The translations under genes and the position numbers were made by a program. A DNA stretch of 64,000 nucleotides, from the NCBI RefSeq assembly GCF_000364445.2, contig NZ_CP043538.1, forward strand, positions 6,157,447 to 6,221,446, written 5' to 3'. The notes under the pieces were generated by a model. The model was not told the DNA's origin. It was given only the letters and a program-made list of their open reading frames with translations, and searched no databases. Origin of the DNA: Methylobacterium mesophilicum SR1.6/6. Lineage in GTDB: Bacteria; Pseudomonadota; Alphaproteobacteria; Rhizobiales; Beijerinckiaceae. Positions 1 to 9,238 of the stretch are shown piece after piece. Within the stretch, counting starts at the first letter, position 1; every line of letters begins with the position of its first letter.

Positions 1-2
1 GC

Positions 3-320
3 CGGCGTTGGGCCCAGGTCCACGAGCTGCGCGACGAGCGGGAGGCGACCCTCAGTCAGCTCCTGCGGCGGATCAGCCCCTGCGACCTCGTCGTCGTGGA
101 AGGGTACAAGCGGGAGCCGATCCCCAAGATCGAGGTCCACCGCGCCGACAACGGCCGCCCGCCCATCCATCCTCTGGACGCCACCGTCGTGGGCATCGCG
201 AGCGACGTCGCATTTCCGGCCTCGGGCATTCCCGTCGTAGATCTGAACGACGCGGAGGCGGTGACGGGGCTGATGCTCGACGTGGCCGTTTCCTTCGAAG
301 ACGTCCTCGGGAGGCTCTAG
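3..320 (+). CDS. mobB: MobB C-terminus (molybdopterin-guanine dinucleotide biosynthesis adaptor), partial
   Basis: Only the last 105 codons are present; the 5' end lies before the window. The readable part carries the MobB segment DLVVVEGYKREPIPKIEVHR, a conserved block near the end of this small P-loop GTPase, whose Walker A is off the window. MobB supports MobA in attaching GMP to molybdopterin for the bis-MGD cofactor of DMSO-reductase-family enzymes. It stops 4 bases before moeA, so the two are almost certainly one cofactor operon. They also sit a few kilobases upstream of a molybdopterin oxidoreductase that would need this cofactor. Confidence 0.88.
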   Translation, partial: RRWAQVHELRDEREATLSQLLRRISPCDLVVVEGYKREPIPKIEVHRADNGRPPIHPLDATVVGIASDVAFPASGIPVVDLNDAEAVTGLMLDVAVSFEDVLGRL

Positions 321-324
321 CCGG

Positions 325-1581
325 ATGGCCCAGCTCAGCGACGACTGCTTCGCGTTCGGCGGTCCTCTGATGACCATCGAGGACGCGCACGCCCTGTTCG
401 GCGAGCGGCTGGTAGCGGTCGTCGGTACCGAGGACGTTCCCGTCTCGGACGCCGACGGACGCATCCTGGCCGAGGATTGCGTCGCGCCCATCGACGTCCC
501 GCCATTCCCCAACTCGGCCGTCGACGGATACGCGGTCCGTTTCGCGGACCTGCGCGCCTCCGACGCCACGGTGCTGACGGTCGGGGCGGTCGTCACGGCC
601 GGCGGCTCGTCCGAAGGGGTGTCGGTGGCGGGCTCGGCCGCCCGGATCTTCACCGGGGCCCCGATGCCGTCGGAGGCCGACACCGTCTTCATGCAGGAGG
701 ACGTCCAGGTCCTGCCCGACGGCCGGGTGTCCCTGCCGCTCGGGCTGAAGCGGGGCGCCAACAGCCGTGACGCCGGCGAGGACGTGGCGAAGGGCTCGTC
801 GATCGTCCCGGCCGGCCGGCGTCTCCGGCCGCAGGACCTGGCTCTGGCGACCGCGGTCGGCCTGCGCACGGTGAAGGTCCGCCGCCCCCTGCGGGTCGGC
901 GTGTTCTCGACGGGCAACGAGCTCGTCGAGCCGGGGACGCCCCTGAGACCGGGCGCGATCTACGACTCGAACCGCATCCTGCTGCTCGCTCTTCTCCGGC
1001 GGATGGGCGTCGCGGTGCGTGACCTCGGCGTCATCCGTGACGACCCGGCGGCGGTCGCCGCGAGGCTCTCGGCGGCGGCTGCCGAGCATGACGTGATCCT
1101 CACCTCGGGCGGCGTCTCGACCGGCGACGAGGACCACGTGAAGACCGCCGTCGAGACCATCGGGCGCCTCGTGTTCTGGAGGCTGGGGATCAAGCCGGGA
1201 CGGCCGGTCGCGATGGGCATGATCGACGGCAAGCCGTTCCTGGGCCTGCCGGGCAACCCGGTCGCCGTCTACGTCACCCTGTTGTTCGTCGTGCGGCCGC
1301 TCCTCGCCCGGCTCGCCGGCGAGGCCTACGCGCCGCCGCCCGGATTCACCGTCAGGGCGGCCTTCTCCTATCGGAAGCGCGCGGGCCGCAGGGAGTTCGT
1401 CAGGGTCAGCCTCGCCCGGGACGCCGACGGCACCTGGGAAGCCTGGAAGTTCCAGCGCGACGGCGCAGGCATGCTGTCATCGCTCACCGAAACCGACGGC
1501 CTCGTGGAGCTGGAGGATGGCCGGACCGAGGTCGTGCCGGGCGACGTCGTTCGGTTCCATCCGCATGGAGCCCTCTGGTAG
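325..1581 (+). CDS. moeA: Molybdopterin molybdenumtransferase MoeA
   Basis: MoeA inserts molybdate into adenylylated molybdopterin in the cytoplasm. The 418-residue product has the normal family length and domain order: an N-terminal MoeA domain with PFPNSAVDGYAV near residue 58, then the MogA-like domain with FSTGNELVEPGTP, the SGGVSTGDEDHVK motif around residue 261, LGLPGNPVAV around 307, and a C-terminal beta-barrel domain. The ATG at 325 is 4 bases after mobB and is the first plausible start. An internal Met at codon 16 (MTIEDAHALF) also begins at a good homology boundary, so the true N-terminus may be 15 residues shorter. Confidence 0.95.
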   Translation: MAQLSDDCFAFGGPLMTIEDAHALFGERLVAVVGTEDVPVSDADGRILAEDCVAPIDVPPFPNSAVDGYAVRFADLRASDATVLTVGAVVTAGGSSEGVSVAGSAARIFTGAPMPSEADTVFMQEDVQVLPDGRVSLPLGLKRGANSRDAGEDVAKGSSIVPAGRRLRPQDLALATAVGLRTVKVRRPLRVGVFSTGNELVEPGTPLRPGAIYDSNRILLLALLRRMGVAVRDLGVIRDDPAAVAARLSAAAAEHDVILTSGGVSTGDEDHVKTAVETIGRLVFWRLGIKPGRPVAMGMIDGKPFLGLPGNPVAVYVTLLFVVRPLLARLAGEAYAPPPGFTVRAAFSYRKRAGRREFVRVSLARDADGTWEAWKFQRDGAGMLSSLTETDGLVELEDGRTEVVPGDVVRFHPHGALW

Positions 1582-1717
1582 CGAGGCCGCACCCGGAACC
1601 CCACCAGACGCGGACCGCGCCAGCATTGCCGGGCCCACGCATCCGTTATATCAAACCTGCTATATCGCTTGTGATTGGCCGTGCGAACGGCCGCTCGATC
1701 GGCGGGCTTGGGCAACG

Positions 1718-2065
1718 ATGTTCGATGGTGTCTGGCGGAGCCAAGCAGGCGCGGAACTTCGCCTCCTCCAGATGGGCGAGGCCGTGTCCGGGACCTACAC
1801 CGCCGCCGATCCCGGCCTCGCGCAGACGCATCGAAGCCGCATCCTGGTCGGCACGGCCGAGGGTGACATCATCGGCTTCGTGACCAGCACGTCGTCGCCA
1901 CAGGAAATCACGGCCTGGACCGGGCGCCTCGTCCGCGCCGACGAGAAAACGGCCGCGGCGATCCACGCGGTGTTTCACGCCGTCGAACGGTGTTCGCAGC
2001 CGAAGGCCGCGGAGGGCCACATCGCGCTCGAGACGACCATCTTCTCGAAGGTCGAGAACACCTGA
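1718..2065 (+). CDS. Avidin/streptavidin-fold-like small protein
   Basis: The 115-residue protein follows the order of avidin-family landmarks: GVW (4-6), a GTYTAA strand at 25-30 matching the GTYxxA of streptavidin, ITAWTGRLV at 64-72 matching TTWSGQYV, and a terminal FSKV near 109-112 matching the FTKV end. Several biotin contacts are altered: the Trp-79 position reads as FVTST, the Trp-108 position is Phe86, and the terminal Asp-128 position is Thr. No signal peptide is visible, unlike secreted bacterial avidins. The family assignment rests on motif reading, not a search. Biotin binding is doubtful; a lineage-specific relative with another ligand is equally possible. Confidence 0.5.
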   Translation: MFDGVWRSQAGAELRLLQMGEAVSGTYTAADPGLAQTHRSRILVGTAEGDIIGFVTSTSSPQEITAWTGRLVRADEKTAAAIHAVFHAVERCSQPKAAEGHIALETTIFSKVENT

Positions 2066-2607
2066 AGGCGGAGCCTCGTCCAGGCTCGATCCTTTCCCGT
2101 GAACGCGAGGCGAGATCGAAGCGACGGGCGGCCGGGGCATCAATTGCCGACACAGATCGGCTGTTCGGTTCATCCTCCATCCTGTCATCGTCGAACCCCG
2201 GTCCGCGAACAGCCGATGGCAACCGCTTGCGCGACGTCTTCAAAGCTCGCTGGATGGCCGGGATAGGCGTGAAGCGGCCGGCTGCATGCGATCCGAAGCG
2301 AATGATCCACCGCCCGACGTGCTCATGACGGCGGCCGTCACCTGCAGTGGCCCCGGCGCGCGATCCTGTCGCTCGCCGTAACCGAACCGAGGACCGGCCC
2401 GGTTCGGCAGCCACCTTGTGTATGTCCCCTCCCGAGGACTGCGCGGCGTTGCGCGGTTGTTCAATCGGCCTGTTCCCGTCGTGGAAACGCCGTTGTCGCC
2501 AAGCGTTGGGTTCAGTGCTTGATGAATGTATCTGATGCTCAATGTAAGTGTAATCACTCGGGCTTGAACTGAATATTGAGTACATTTCGGGGCGCAGGGG
2601 AGGGCAT
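2066..2607 (+). other. Intergenic region, 542 bp
   Basis: I see no convincing gene here. The last 80 bases are AT-richer than the surroundings. They contain a loose inverted repeat (CTCAAT at 2538-2543, ATTGAG at 2575-2580) and a strong ribosome-binding site, GGGGAGGG, just before the next ATG. This end is probably the promoter and leader of the 2608 gene. Confidence 0.5.
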
Positions 2608-2934
2608 ATGGGCACGCACTCTGGTCGAACGGCGGACGAGTGGGCCGGCATCATCAGTGAGGCATATGCTGCGAGAACACGGCCACCCCTGACACGCCAG
2701 CTCGTGAGCGAGGTTCATCAAGTGATCGCCGAGGCGCTTCGGGAAGCGGAAGCAGCTGACAGCCCGGACAGCGAATGGTGCGAGCGCGTCAACCTCGTCC
2801 TGGATCGCAGCGAGATGTCCCTTCATGCAGCCGTGGGGCCTCGGCTTGCCGCGATCGATGATGCCGCGGGAACCGCCGTGATGATGCACCGGTCGGAAGC
2901 CGGACGCCCCTTGCGCGCCTTCGGCGGGCAATAG
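2608..2934 (+). CDS. Hypothetical protein, 108 aa
   Basis: I do not recognise a family. The product is soluble and mostly helical in appearance, with an acidic central segment (VIAEALREAEAADSPDSEW) and one Cys. The start is well supported by GGAGGG 6 bases upstream of the ATG and by the AT-rich promoter-like stretch before it. It precedes the 5-formyl-THF cyclo-ligase gene by 79 bases on the same strand, but co-transcription is not evident. It is probably a lineage-restricted small cytoplasmic protein. Confidence 0.55.
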   Translation: MGTHSGRTADEWAGIISEAYAARTRPPLTRQLVSEVHQVIAEALREAEAADSPDSEWCERVNLVLDRSEMSLHAAVGPRLAAIDDAAGTAVMMHRSEAGRPLRAFGGQ

Positions 2935-3013
2935 CCGACGCGACACGGGATGCGCCTGTACTGACCAGTGGCGTTTTTAGAGACAGCAAGGCGGGAGCGG
3001 CGGGAGCGAGACC

Positions 3014-3634
3014 ATGAGTTCCGTGAATGAGGTGTGTGAGGTCACCGGCTCCGGTCCGGAATGGCCAGCCGCCAATGCGGATTGGCCGACGATCCGTGAC
3101 TGGCGAAAGGAAACCCGGGACAGACTGATCGCGCAGCGTCGCAGCATTTCGGCTGAGGATCGGTCCGCCTGGAGCGAGAGGATCAGCCGGGCCCTGGAAG
3201 CGGCGCTCGCGCCGTATGCCGGCCGATTGATCGGCTTCTACTGGCCCTTCCGCGGCGAGTATGATCCACGAGCCGTTCTTACCGCGATGCAGGAGCGCGG
3301 CTCACGCCTTGCCCTGCCGGTGATCATCGAGCGCGGGCAGCCGCTCGTCTTCCGTGAGTGGTCCCCTGGCAGCCTGATGGTGCAGGGAACTTGGAAGATC
3401 CCGATGCCTGAGTCGGGCGAGACGGTCTTCCCCGACCTCCTCGTGGTGCCGCTGGTCGGGTTTGACAGTCAGGGCTACCGGCTCGGCTATGGCGGCGGCT
3501 TCTATGATCGGACGATCGCCGCAATGCCGCAGCGGCCGCGCTCCATTGGTGTCGGCTTCGAACTCGGACGCCTGAAGACGATCTGCCCGCAATCGCACGA
3601 CATTCCGCTGGAGCGGATCATCACGGAGGGGTGA
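3014..3634 (+). CDS. 5-formyltetrahydrofolate cyclo-ligase
   Basis: This enzyme uses ATP to convert 5-formyl-THF to 5,10-methenyl-THF, rescuing folate stalled as the 5-formyl form; this matters in methylotrophs with heavy C1-folate flux. The 206-residue protein shows the family N-terminal basic segment WRKETRDRLIAQRRSIS (~30-46), IGFYWPFRGEYDP (~75-88) and the nucleotide-binding motif GFDSQGYRLGYGGGFYDR (~152-169). The N-terminus is about 25 residues longer than most homologues, so a later start is possible, but the ATG at 3014 has GGGAGCGAG just upstream. No 6S RNA is visible in front of it, although many bacteria pair the two. Confidence 0.9.
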   Translation: MSSVNEVCEVTGSGPEWPAANADWPTIRDWRKETRDRLIAQRRSISAEDRSAWSERISRALEAALAPYAGRLIGFYWPFRGEYDPRAVLTAMQERGSRLALPVIIERGQPLVFREWSPGSLMVQGTWKIPMPESGETVFPDLLVVPLVGFDSQGYRLGYGGGFYDRTIAAMPQRPRSIGVGFELGRLKTICPQSHDIPLERIITEG

Positions 3635-4076
3635 CGCGGCCTGGATGGCCGACGTCCGACTGCGCTGATCGGGTGAGTCGACCGAGGTCACCTGTTACCA
3701 ACAGATCCGATCTGGCGACCTCTACCGTCGGTCGCAGTCTGGCTTCGCGCGTTGCGGGCTCGACGTCGACCTGCGGTGCGCCGCAGACCGAATCCCCACA
3801 CCGCACCGACGCGTGCTTTTGGGCTTCAGCCGAGGGCGGATGGACGGCCGCGATGGGCGCTCTGCAGACCGTCCGGTCTTGCGCGCGAGGGCGATCAGGC
3901 GTGACGACGTCTGGCCGAAAGCGCCTGGCCCGTCTCGAAGAAGGCCAGCTCGGACAGCGGACACGGAATCCGTCGCCAGACGCCTGACGACGGGCCGGCA
4001 TGGACGCTGCTCTCACTCGCCATCCCGGTGCGGCGCGGCTACGGTCGCCCGCGCTGACTGAGCCAGAGGCGCGCCG
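3635..4076 (+). other. Intergenic region, 442 bp
   Basis: Six-frame reading gives only short, arginine- and serine-rich translations typical of GC-rich non-coding DNA. I find no RNA gene or clear repeat. The promoter of the following molybdopterin oxidoreductase should lie in the last 100 bases. Confidence 0.5.
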
Positions 4077-6155
4077 ATGCCCGAGATCCGATCTTCCGTC
4101 TGCCCGCACGATTGCCCCAGCACCTGCGCGCTAGACGTCGAGGTGCTGGACGGGGCGAGGATCGGAACCGTGCGCGGCGCGGACAACCCGTACACGGGCG
4201 GCGTGATCTGCAACAAGGTGACCCGCTACGCCGAGCGGATCCACCATCCGGACCGTGTGCTCCACCCGCTCCTGCGCACGGGTGAGAAGGGCAGCGGCGC
4301 GTTCCGCCGGATCGGCTGGGACGAGGCGCTCGACCGCGTCGTCGCCGGCTTCGACGCGGCGACCGGGCGCCACGGCAGCGAAGCCGCCTGGGCCTACAGC
4401 TCCGGCGGCACGATGGGCCTCGTGCAGCGCGACGGCATCTTCCGGCTGCGCCATGCCCTGCGCTGGTCCGGCCGCAAGGGCACGATCTGCTCCACGATCG
4501 CGGGGGCCGGCTGGACCGCCGGCTGCGGCCGGATCTCGGGCTCGGACAGCCGGGAGATGGCGGTCGCCGACCTGAACGTGCTGTGGGGCACCAACCCGGT
4601 CTCCACCCAGGTCAACGTCATGTCCCATGTCACGCGCGCCCGGAAGGAGCGCGGGGCGAAGCTCGTGGTCATCGACCCGTACCGCACCGGCACCGCGGCG
4701 GCGGCCGACCTGCACCTCGCCGTCCGGCCCGGCACGGATGCGGCGCTCGCCTGCGCGGTGATGCACTGCGCCTTCCGCGACGGCCATGCCGACCGGGCTT
4801 ACATGGCGGCCTACGCCGACGCGCCGGAGGCGCTCGAGGCGCATCTGGCGCCGCGCGGACCGGCCTGGGCGTCCGAGATCACCGGCCTGACCATCGCGGA
4901 GATCGAGGATTTCGCGGCGCTCTACAACGCCACGCCGCGGGCCTACATCCGCTGCGGCTACGGCTTCACCCGCGGGCGCGGCGGCGCCGCGGCGATGCAC
5001 GCCGTGACCTGTCTGCCCACCGTCACCGGCAAGTGGCGGCACGAGGGCGGCGGCGCCCTGTTCACCAACAAGGGCATCTTCGGCTGGGACAAATCGCTGA
5101 TCGAGGGCACGGCCCTGCGCGACCCGGCGATCCGGGAGCTCGACATGAGCCGCATCGCCAGCGTGCTGACCGGCGACGCGGCGGCGCTGCACGGCGGCCC
5201 CGGCGTCCACGCCCTGCTCGTGCAGAGCGGCAACCCCGCCTCGGTCTGCCCGGACAGCAACCGCGTACGGCAGGGATTGATGCGCGACGACCTGTTCACG
5301 GTCGTGCACGAGCAGTTCATGACCGAGACGGCGCGCTACGCCGACATCGTGCTGCCGGCGACGATGTTCCTGGAGCACGACGACATCTACCAGGCGATGG
5401 GCCACAGCCACATCCAGATCGGGCTCGCGGCGATCGACCCGCCCGGCGAGGCGATCTCCAACCACGAACTCGTCTGCGCCCTGGCCCGTCGCTTCGGCCT
5501 CGACCACCCGACCTTCCGGATGACCGCGCTGGAGCTGGCGGACGCGACGCTGCGCGCCTCCGGCTACCCGTCCGCCGCGGCGCTGGCGGAGCGGCGCTGG
5601 CTGGATGTCCAGCTGCCGTTCCGATCCGCCCACTTCCTCGACGGGTTCGCGCATCCGGACGGCCGGTTCCGCTTCCGGGCCGATTGGCGGGCCCTGGGGG
5701 ATACGGAGGGCCGGCTGTCCCCGCTGCCCGACTGGCTGCCGCTGATCGACGGCGCCACCGACGAGCGACCGCTGCGTCTCGTCACCGCTCCGGCCCGACA
5801 GTTCCTGAACTCCACCTTCACGGAGACGCCGAACGCCCGCAAGCGCGAGGGCCGCCCGCAGGTGCTGATCGCCCCGGAGGACGGCCTCCGCTTCGGCGTC
5901 GTGGACGGCGCGCTCGCCCGCCTGGGCAGCGCGCAGGGCGAGGTGGTTCTGCATGCGCGGTACGTGCCGGGCCAGCGGCCGGGCACCGTGGTGGTGGAGA
6001 GCATCTGGCCGGCCGCCGAATTCGGCGGCCCGGGGCACGGCATCAATGCGCTGACCTCGGACGAGGCCGCACTCCCGTCCGGGGGCGCGGTCTTCCACGA
6101 CACGGCCGTGTGGATGCGCGCGGAGGCCGAGGCCGCGGCGACGATGGCGGCCTGA
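4077..6155 (+). CDS. Molybdopterin (bis-MGD) oxidoreductase, DMSO reductase superfamily
   Basis: The 692-residue protein opens with a [4Fe-4S] motif, C9-x3-C13-x3-C17-x27-C45, and then has the molybdopterin oxidoreductase domain (GTICSTIAGAGW, LWGTNPVSTQ, VVIDPYRTGTA, LLVQSGNPASVCPD, TARYADIVLPAT). It ends with a dinucleotide-binding domain (RQFLNSTFTE, VVVESIWP). There is no Tat leader, so it is probably cytoplasmic. No iron-sulfur, cytochrome or NADH-linked partner subunit lies next to it. Substrate is unknown; formate-dehydrogenase-like, reductase and hydratase-like members share these features. The first ATG fits the Fe-S motif spacing. Confidence 0.85.
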   Translation: MPEIRSSVCPHDCPSTCALDVEVLDGARIGTVRGADNPYTGGVICNKVTRYAERIHHPDRVLHPLLRTGEKGSGAFRRIGWDEALDRVVAGFDAATGRHGSEAAWAYSSGGTMGLVQRDGIFRLRHALRWSGRKGTICSTIAGAGWTAGCGRISGSDSREMAVADLNVLWGTNPVSTQVNVMSHVTRARKERGAKLVVIDPYRTGTAAAADLHLAVRPGTDAALACAVMHCAFRDGHADRAYMAAYADAPEALEAHLAPRGPAWASEITGLTIAEIEDFAALYNATPRAYIRCGYGFTRGRGGAAAMHAVTCLPTVTGKWRHEGGGALFTNKGIFGWDKSLIEGTALRDPAIRELDMSRIASVLTGDAAALHGGPGVHALLVQSGNPASVCPDSNRVRQGLMRDDLFTVVHEQFMTETARYADIVLPATMFLEHDDIYQAMGHSHIQIGLAAIDPPGEAISNHELVCALARRFGLDHPTFRMTALELADATLRASGYPSAAALAERRWLDVQLPFRSAHFLDGFAHPDGRFRFRADWRALGDTEGRLSPLPDWLPLIDGATDERPLRLVTAPARQFLNSTFTETPNARKREGRPQVLIAPEDGLRFGVVDGALARLGSAQGEVVLHARYVPGQRPGTVVVESIWPAAEFGGPGHGINALTSDEAALPSGGAVFHDTAVWMRAEAEAAATMAA

Positions 6156-6384
6156 TACCGGCCGGACGGGGTGACAGGCGGGCCTCCCGTCCTGGGGCGC
6201 CGGGCGACACCGGTTCGAGACCCGAGACGACAATTTTGACGTTCCCGGCGGAAGACCGCCCGCCGCGCGCACAAGTGCCGCCAATATGCGCAAGCCCCGC
6301 GCCGACCTGCAGCCTCTTTGACCTTCCCGTCTCCCCGCCCCCGGCCGACAATCGGGCGGTCCATCCAGGGGAGCTTCGGGGTCG

Positions 6385-7626
6385 ATGACGCATCTCACGC
6401 GACGCGGCGTCTTGGGCACAGGCCTCTCGGGCACGGCGGCGCTGCTCGCGGCCCCAGCCCTCATCCGGCCGGCCTTCGCCGCCGACACCGTCAAGCTCGG
6501 CTGCCTGTTCTCGTCGTCGGGCACGATGGCCAATCTCGAGGGCCGGCTGAACCACGTGGTCCGCATGGCCGCCGACGCGATCAACGGGCGCGGCGGCGTC
6601 AACGGCCGCCAGATCGAGGTGCTGACCTCCGATCCCGCCTCGGACTGGCCGCTCTACGCCCAGGTCGGCCGGCAGATGCTCCAGCAGGACAAGGTCGCCG
6701 CCCTGTTCAGCTGCTGGACCTCCGTGTCGCGCAAGTCGGTGCTGCCGGTCGTCGAGCAGAATGACGGCCTCCTGTTCTACCCGCTGCACTTCGAGGGCGA
6801 CGAGAACTCGAAGAACGTCGTCTACGTGAACTCGCCGCCCGCGAGTTCCGTGCTGCCGGCGGTCGATTACCTGATGGGCTCGGACGGGGTCGGGGCGAAG
6901 CGCTTCTTCATGATCGGCTCGGACTACGTCTGGCCGCGCACGATCAACAAGCAGCTCAAGGGCTACTGGACGAGCAAGGGCATCCCCGAGAGCGCGTGGC
7001 GCGAGGAATACGTGCCGTTCGGCTTCTCGAACTTCCAGACGCTGGTGAACCAGGTCCGCAGCTTCGCCAGCCAACCGGGCGGCCAGGCGATCGTGGTGCT
7101 CACCGTCGTCGGCTCCTCGATCCCCGACTTCCTGCGCGAGTTCGCCAACCAGGGCATCAGCGCCACCGACGTGCCGATCCTCGGCCTCGACATGGTGGAA
7201 GCCGATCTCGAGGGGCTCGATACGGCCAAGCTCGTCGGCCACCTGAACTGCTGGGCCTATCTCCAGGCCGCCAAGGGCGAGCGCAACCAGAAATTCCTCG
7301 CCGATTGGGCCGCCTACGTGAAGGCGAAGAACGTCCCGTTCAGCGCCGACACGGTGATCGACCCGATGGTCTCGGCCTATGACAGCGTCCATCTCTGGGC
7401 GCTCGCCGCCGCCAAGGCCGGGTCCTTCGCGGTTCCGGAGGTGCGCAAGGCCTTCGCGGGCCTCAGCTTCGACGACCCGTCGGGCTACACGCTGACCATG
7501 ACGGGCGAGAACAACTACGTCTCCCGCGGCGTGTTCATCGGCTCGGTCAACGAGAAGCGCGGCTTCGACGTCCTCTGGCAATCCCCGGACGCCCCGAAGC
7601 CGGTCCCGTTCAGCCCCTATGGCTGA
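6385..7626 (+). CDS. Urea/short-chain-amide ABC transporter substrate-binding protein
   Basis: This 413-residue periplasmic binding protein of the UrtA/AmiC/FmdD type has a Tat-like leader (TRRGVLGTG at 5-13, hydrophobic core, AFA-AD cleavage near 32). The body matches the family: LGCLFSSSGTMANLEG, FSCWTSVSRKSVLPVVE, GLLFYPLHFEG, GSDYVWPRT. It is the first gene of a five-gene transporter operon and overlaps the permease gene by 8 bases. The formamidase at the operon's end points to formamide or another small amide as substrate. Urea remains possible because the family is mostly annotated as urea-binding and no urease genes are here. Confidence 0.88.
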   Translation: MTHLTRRGVLGTGLSGTAALLAAPALIRPAFAADTVKLGCLFSSSGTMANLEGRLNHVVRMAADAINGRGGVNGRQIEVLTSDPASDWPLYAQVGRQMLQQDKVAALFSCWTSVSRKSVLPVVEQNDGLLFYPLHFEGDENSKNVVYVNSPPASSVLPAVDYLMGSDGVGAKRFFMIGSDYVWPRTINKQLKGYWTSKGIPESAWREEYVPFGFSNFQTLVNQVRSFASQPGGQAIVVLTVVGSSIPDFLREFANQGISATDVPILGLDMVEADLEGLDTAKLVGHLNCWAYLQAAKGERNQKFLADWAAYVKAKNVPFSADTVIDPMVSAYDSVHLWALAAAKAGSFAVPEVRKAFAGLSFDDPSGYTLTMTGENNYVSRGVFIGSVNEKRGFDVLWQSPDAPKPVPFSPYG

Positions 7627-9238
7627 TCCGTTCCGCGCGCTCTTGGCCCTCTGCTGCCTGGCGCTGCTGGCGGTTCCGGCCTGCGCGGCGCCGCTCGATC
7701 GTGCGGCTTTCGCGGCGGATCTGTGCGGGGACGGCACCGCGCAGGTTCGCGGGGCCGAGGGCCTCGTCCAGGCCGGCGGCGATCTGCCGGCGGAGGATCT
7801 CACCTTCGCCGGCCGGCTCCTCGGCGCGCTGGCCGAGCGCCGCCTGTCCTGCCCGGCGGACGGCGCGCTCCTGCTCGACCGACCGGGCGCGCCGGAGGGC
7901 CGTGACGCGCTCACCGGCGCGACGCGGCCGGCTGCCGAGGCGCGCGCGCCGGTCCTCGGCCTGCGCCAGCGCGCGGCCGTCGAGACCGCGCGGGGCGCCG
8001 TCGCGCTGCTGGCCGGCCCGGATCCGGCCGCCCGCGCCGCCGGCCTCGCGGTTCTGGAGCGGCGCATCGCCACCGTCCCGGCGGCCGTGCTCGACCGGGC
8101 TCGCGACGCGGAGGCGGATCCCGCGCTGAAGGGGACGATCGCCGGCCTCGCCCAGGCGGCCGCCCTGTCGTCGCCCGATCCGGCCCGGCGCCGGGCGGCC
8201 ATCGCGGCCGTGGCGGCCAGTCCGTCGGGGACCGCGCAGGCGCGGCTGGCGGCCCTCAAGACCGATCCCGCCTACGCGACCGATCCGGCCTTCCGAACAG
8301 CCCTCGATGCGGGGCTCGCGCAGGTCTCCCGGGCGGTCGCGATCGGGAATGGCCTCGCGGTCGTCTACAACGGCCTGAGCTTCGCCAGCATCCTGTTCAT
8401 GGCGGCGGCCGGGCTCGCAATCATCTTCGGGCTGATGGGCGTGATCAACCTCGCCCAGGGCGAGTTCATCATGCTCGGCGCCTACGCCACCTACGGCGTG
8501 CAGGAGGCCTTCCGCCGCCTCGCCCCCGGTCTGATCGACCTGTACCTGCTCGCCGCCATCCCGGTGGCGTTCGGGGCGGTCGCCCTGGTGGGGATCGTGG
8601 TCGAGGCGCTGATCCTGCGCCACCTCTACCGGCGGCCGTTGATGAGCCTGCTCGCCACCTGGGCGGTGAGCCTGTTCCTGGTGAACCTCGTCCGCGTGAC
8701 GGTCGGCACCCAGAACCTGCAATTCGTCATGCCGGCCTATGTCAGCGGCGGCGTGCCCCTCTATGCCGATTTCGTCATGACCTGGAACCGGTTGTTCGCC
8801 ATCGGCTTCGCGGCGGCGACCCTCGTCCTGACGCTCCTGATCCTGCGCCGCACCCCGCTCGGGCTCGACATCCGCGCCGTGACCCAGAACCGCGACATGG
8901 CCGCCTGCCTCGGGCTGCCGACCCGGCGGGTCGACCGCCTGGCCTTCGGCTTGGGATCGGGCCTGGCCGGGCTCGCCGGGGTGGCGCTCTGCCCGATCTA
9001 CAGCGTCAATCCCGGCATGGGGTCGGGCTTCATCGTCGACAGCTTCATGGTGGTGGTGCTGGGCGGCGTCGGCAGCCTCGTCGGGACCCTGGTGGCGGCC
9101 CTCGGGGTCGGGGGCGCCAACGTGCTGATCGAGCCGGTCTCCGGCGCGGTCGCCGCCAAGGTGATCGTGCTGGTCGGCATCATCCTGTTCCTGCAGCGCC
9201 GGCCCGAGGGGTTGTTCGCCGTGCGGCGGCGGCGATGA
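7619..9238 (+). CDS. Amide/urea ABC transporter permease, UrtB type
   Basis: This 539-residue inner-membrane permease of the branched-chain amino acid transporter class has the long periplasmic N-terminal extension typical of UrtB: a signal peptide (LLALCCLALLAVPACAA) and about 230 mostly alanine-rich residues before the membrane domain. The domain starts near NGLSFASILFMAAAGLAIIFGLMGVINLAQGEF and holds about eight spans with the conserved GLDIRAVTQN loop (~417-426). The gene starts inside the end of the binding-protein gene (ATGGCTGA overlap) and overlaps the next permease by ATGA, indicating translational coupling. Confidence 0.9.
   Translation: MADPFRALLALCCLALLAVPACAAPLDRAAFAADLCGDGTAQVRGAEGLVQAGGDLPAEDLTFAGRLLGALAERRLSCPADGALLLDRPGAPEGRDALTGATRPAAEARAPVLGLRQRAAVETARGAVALLAGPDPAARAAGLAVLERRIATVPAAVLDRARDAEADPALKGTIAGLAQAAALSSPDPARRRAAIAAVAASPSGTAQARLAALKTDPAYATDPAFRTALDAGLAQVSRAVAIGNGLAVVYNGLSFASILFMAAAGLAIIFGLMGVINLAQGEFIMLGAYATYGVQEAFRRLAPGLIDLYLLAAIPVAFGAVALVGIVVEALILRHLYRRPLMSLLATWAVSLFLVNLVRVTVGTQNLQFVMPAYVSGGVPLYADFVMTWNRLFAIGFAAATLVLTLLILRRTPLGLDIRAVTQNRDMAACLGLPTRRVDRLAFGLGSGLAGLAGVALCPIYSVNPGMGSGFIVDSFMVVVLGGVGSLVGTLVAALGVGGANVLIEPVSGAVAAKVIVLVGIILFLQRRPEGLFAVRRRR

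Noticed and set aside
4131..6602. Leftward open frame of about 823 codons opposite the molybdopterin oxidoreductase
   Set aside because: Composition (RR, GAG, AAG runs) is typical of antisense GC-rich DNA, while the rightward frame has a full set of family motifs.
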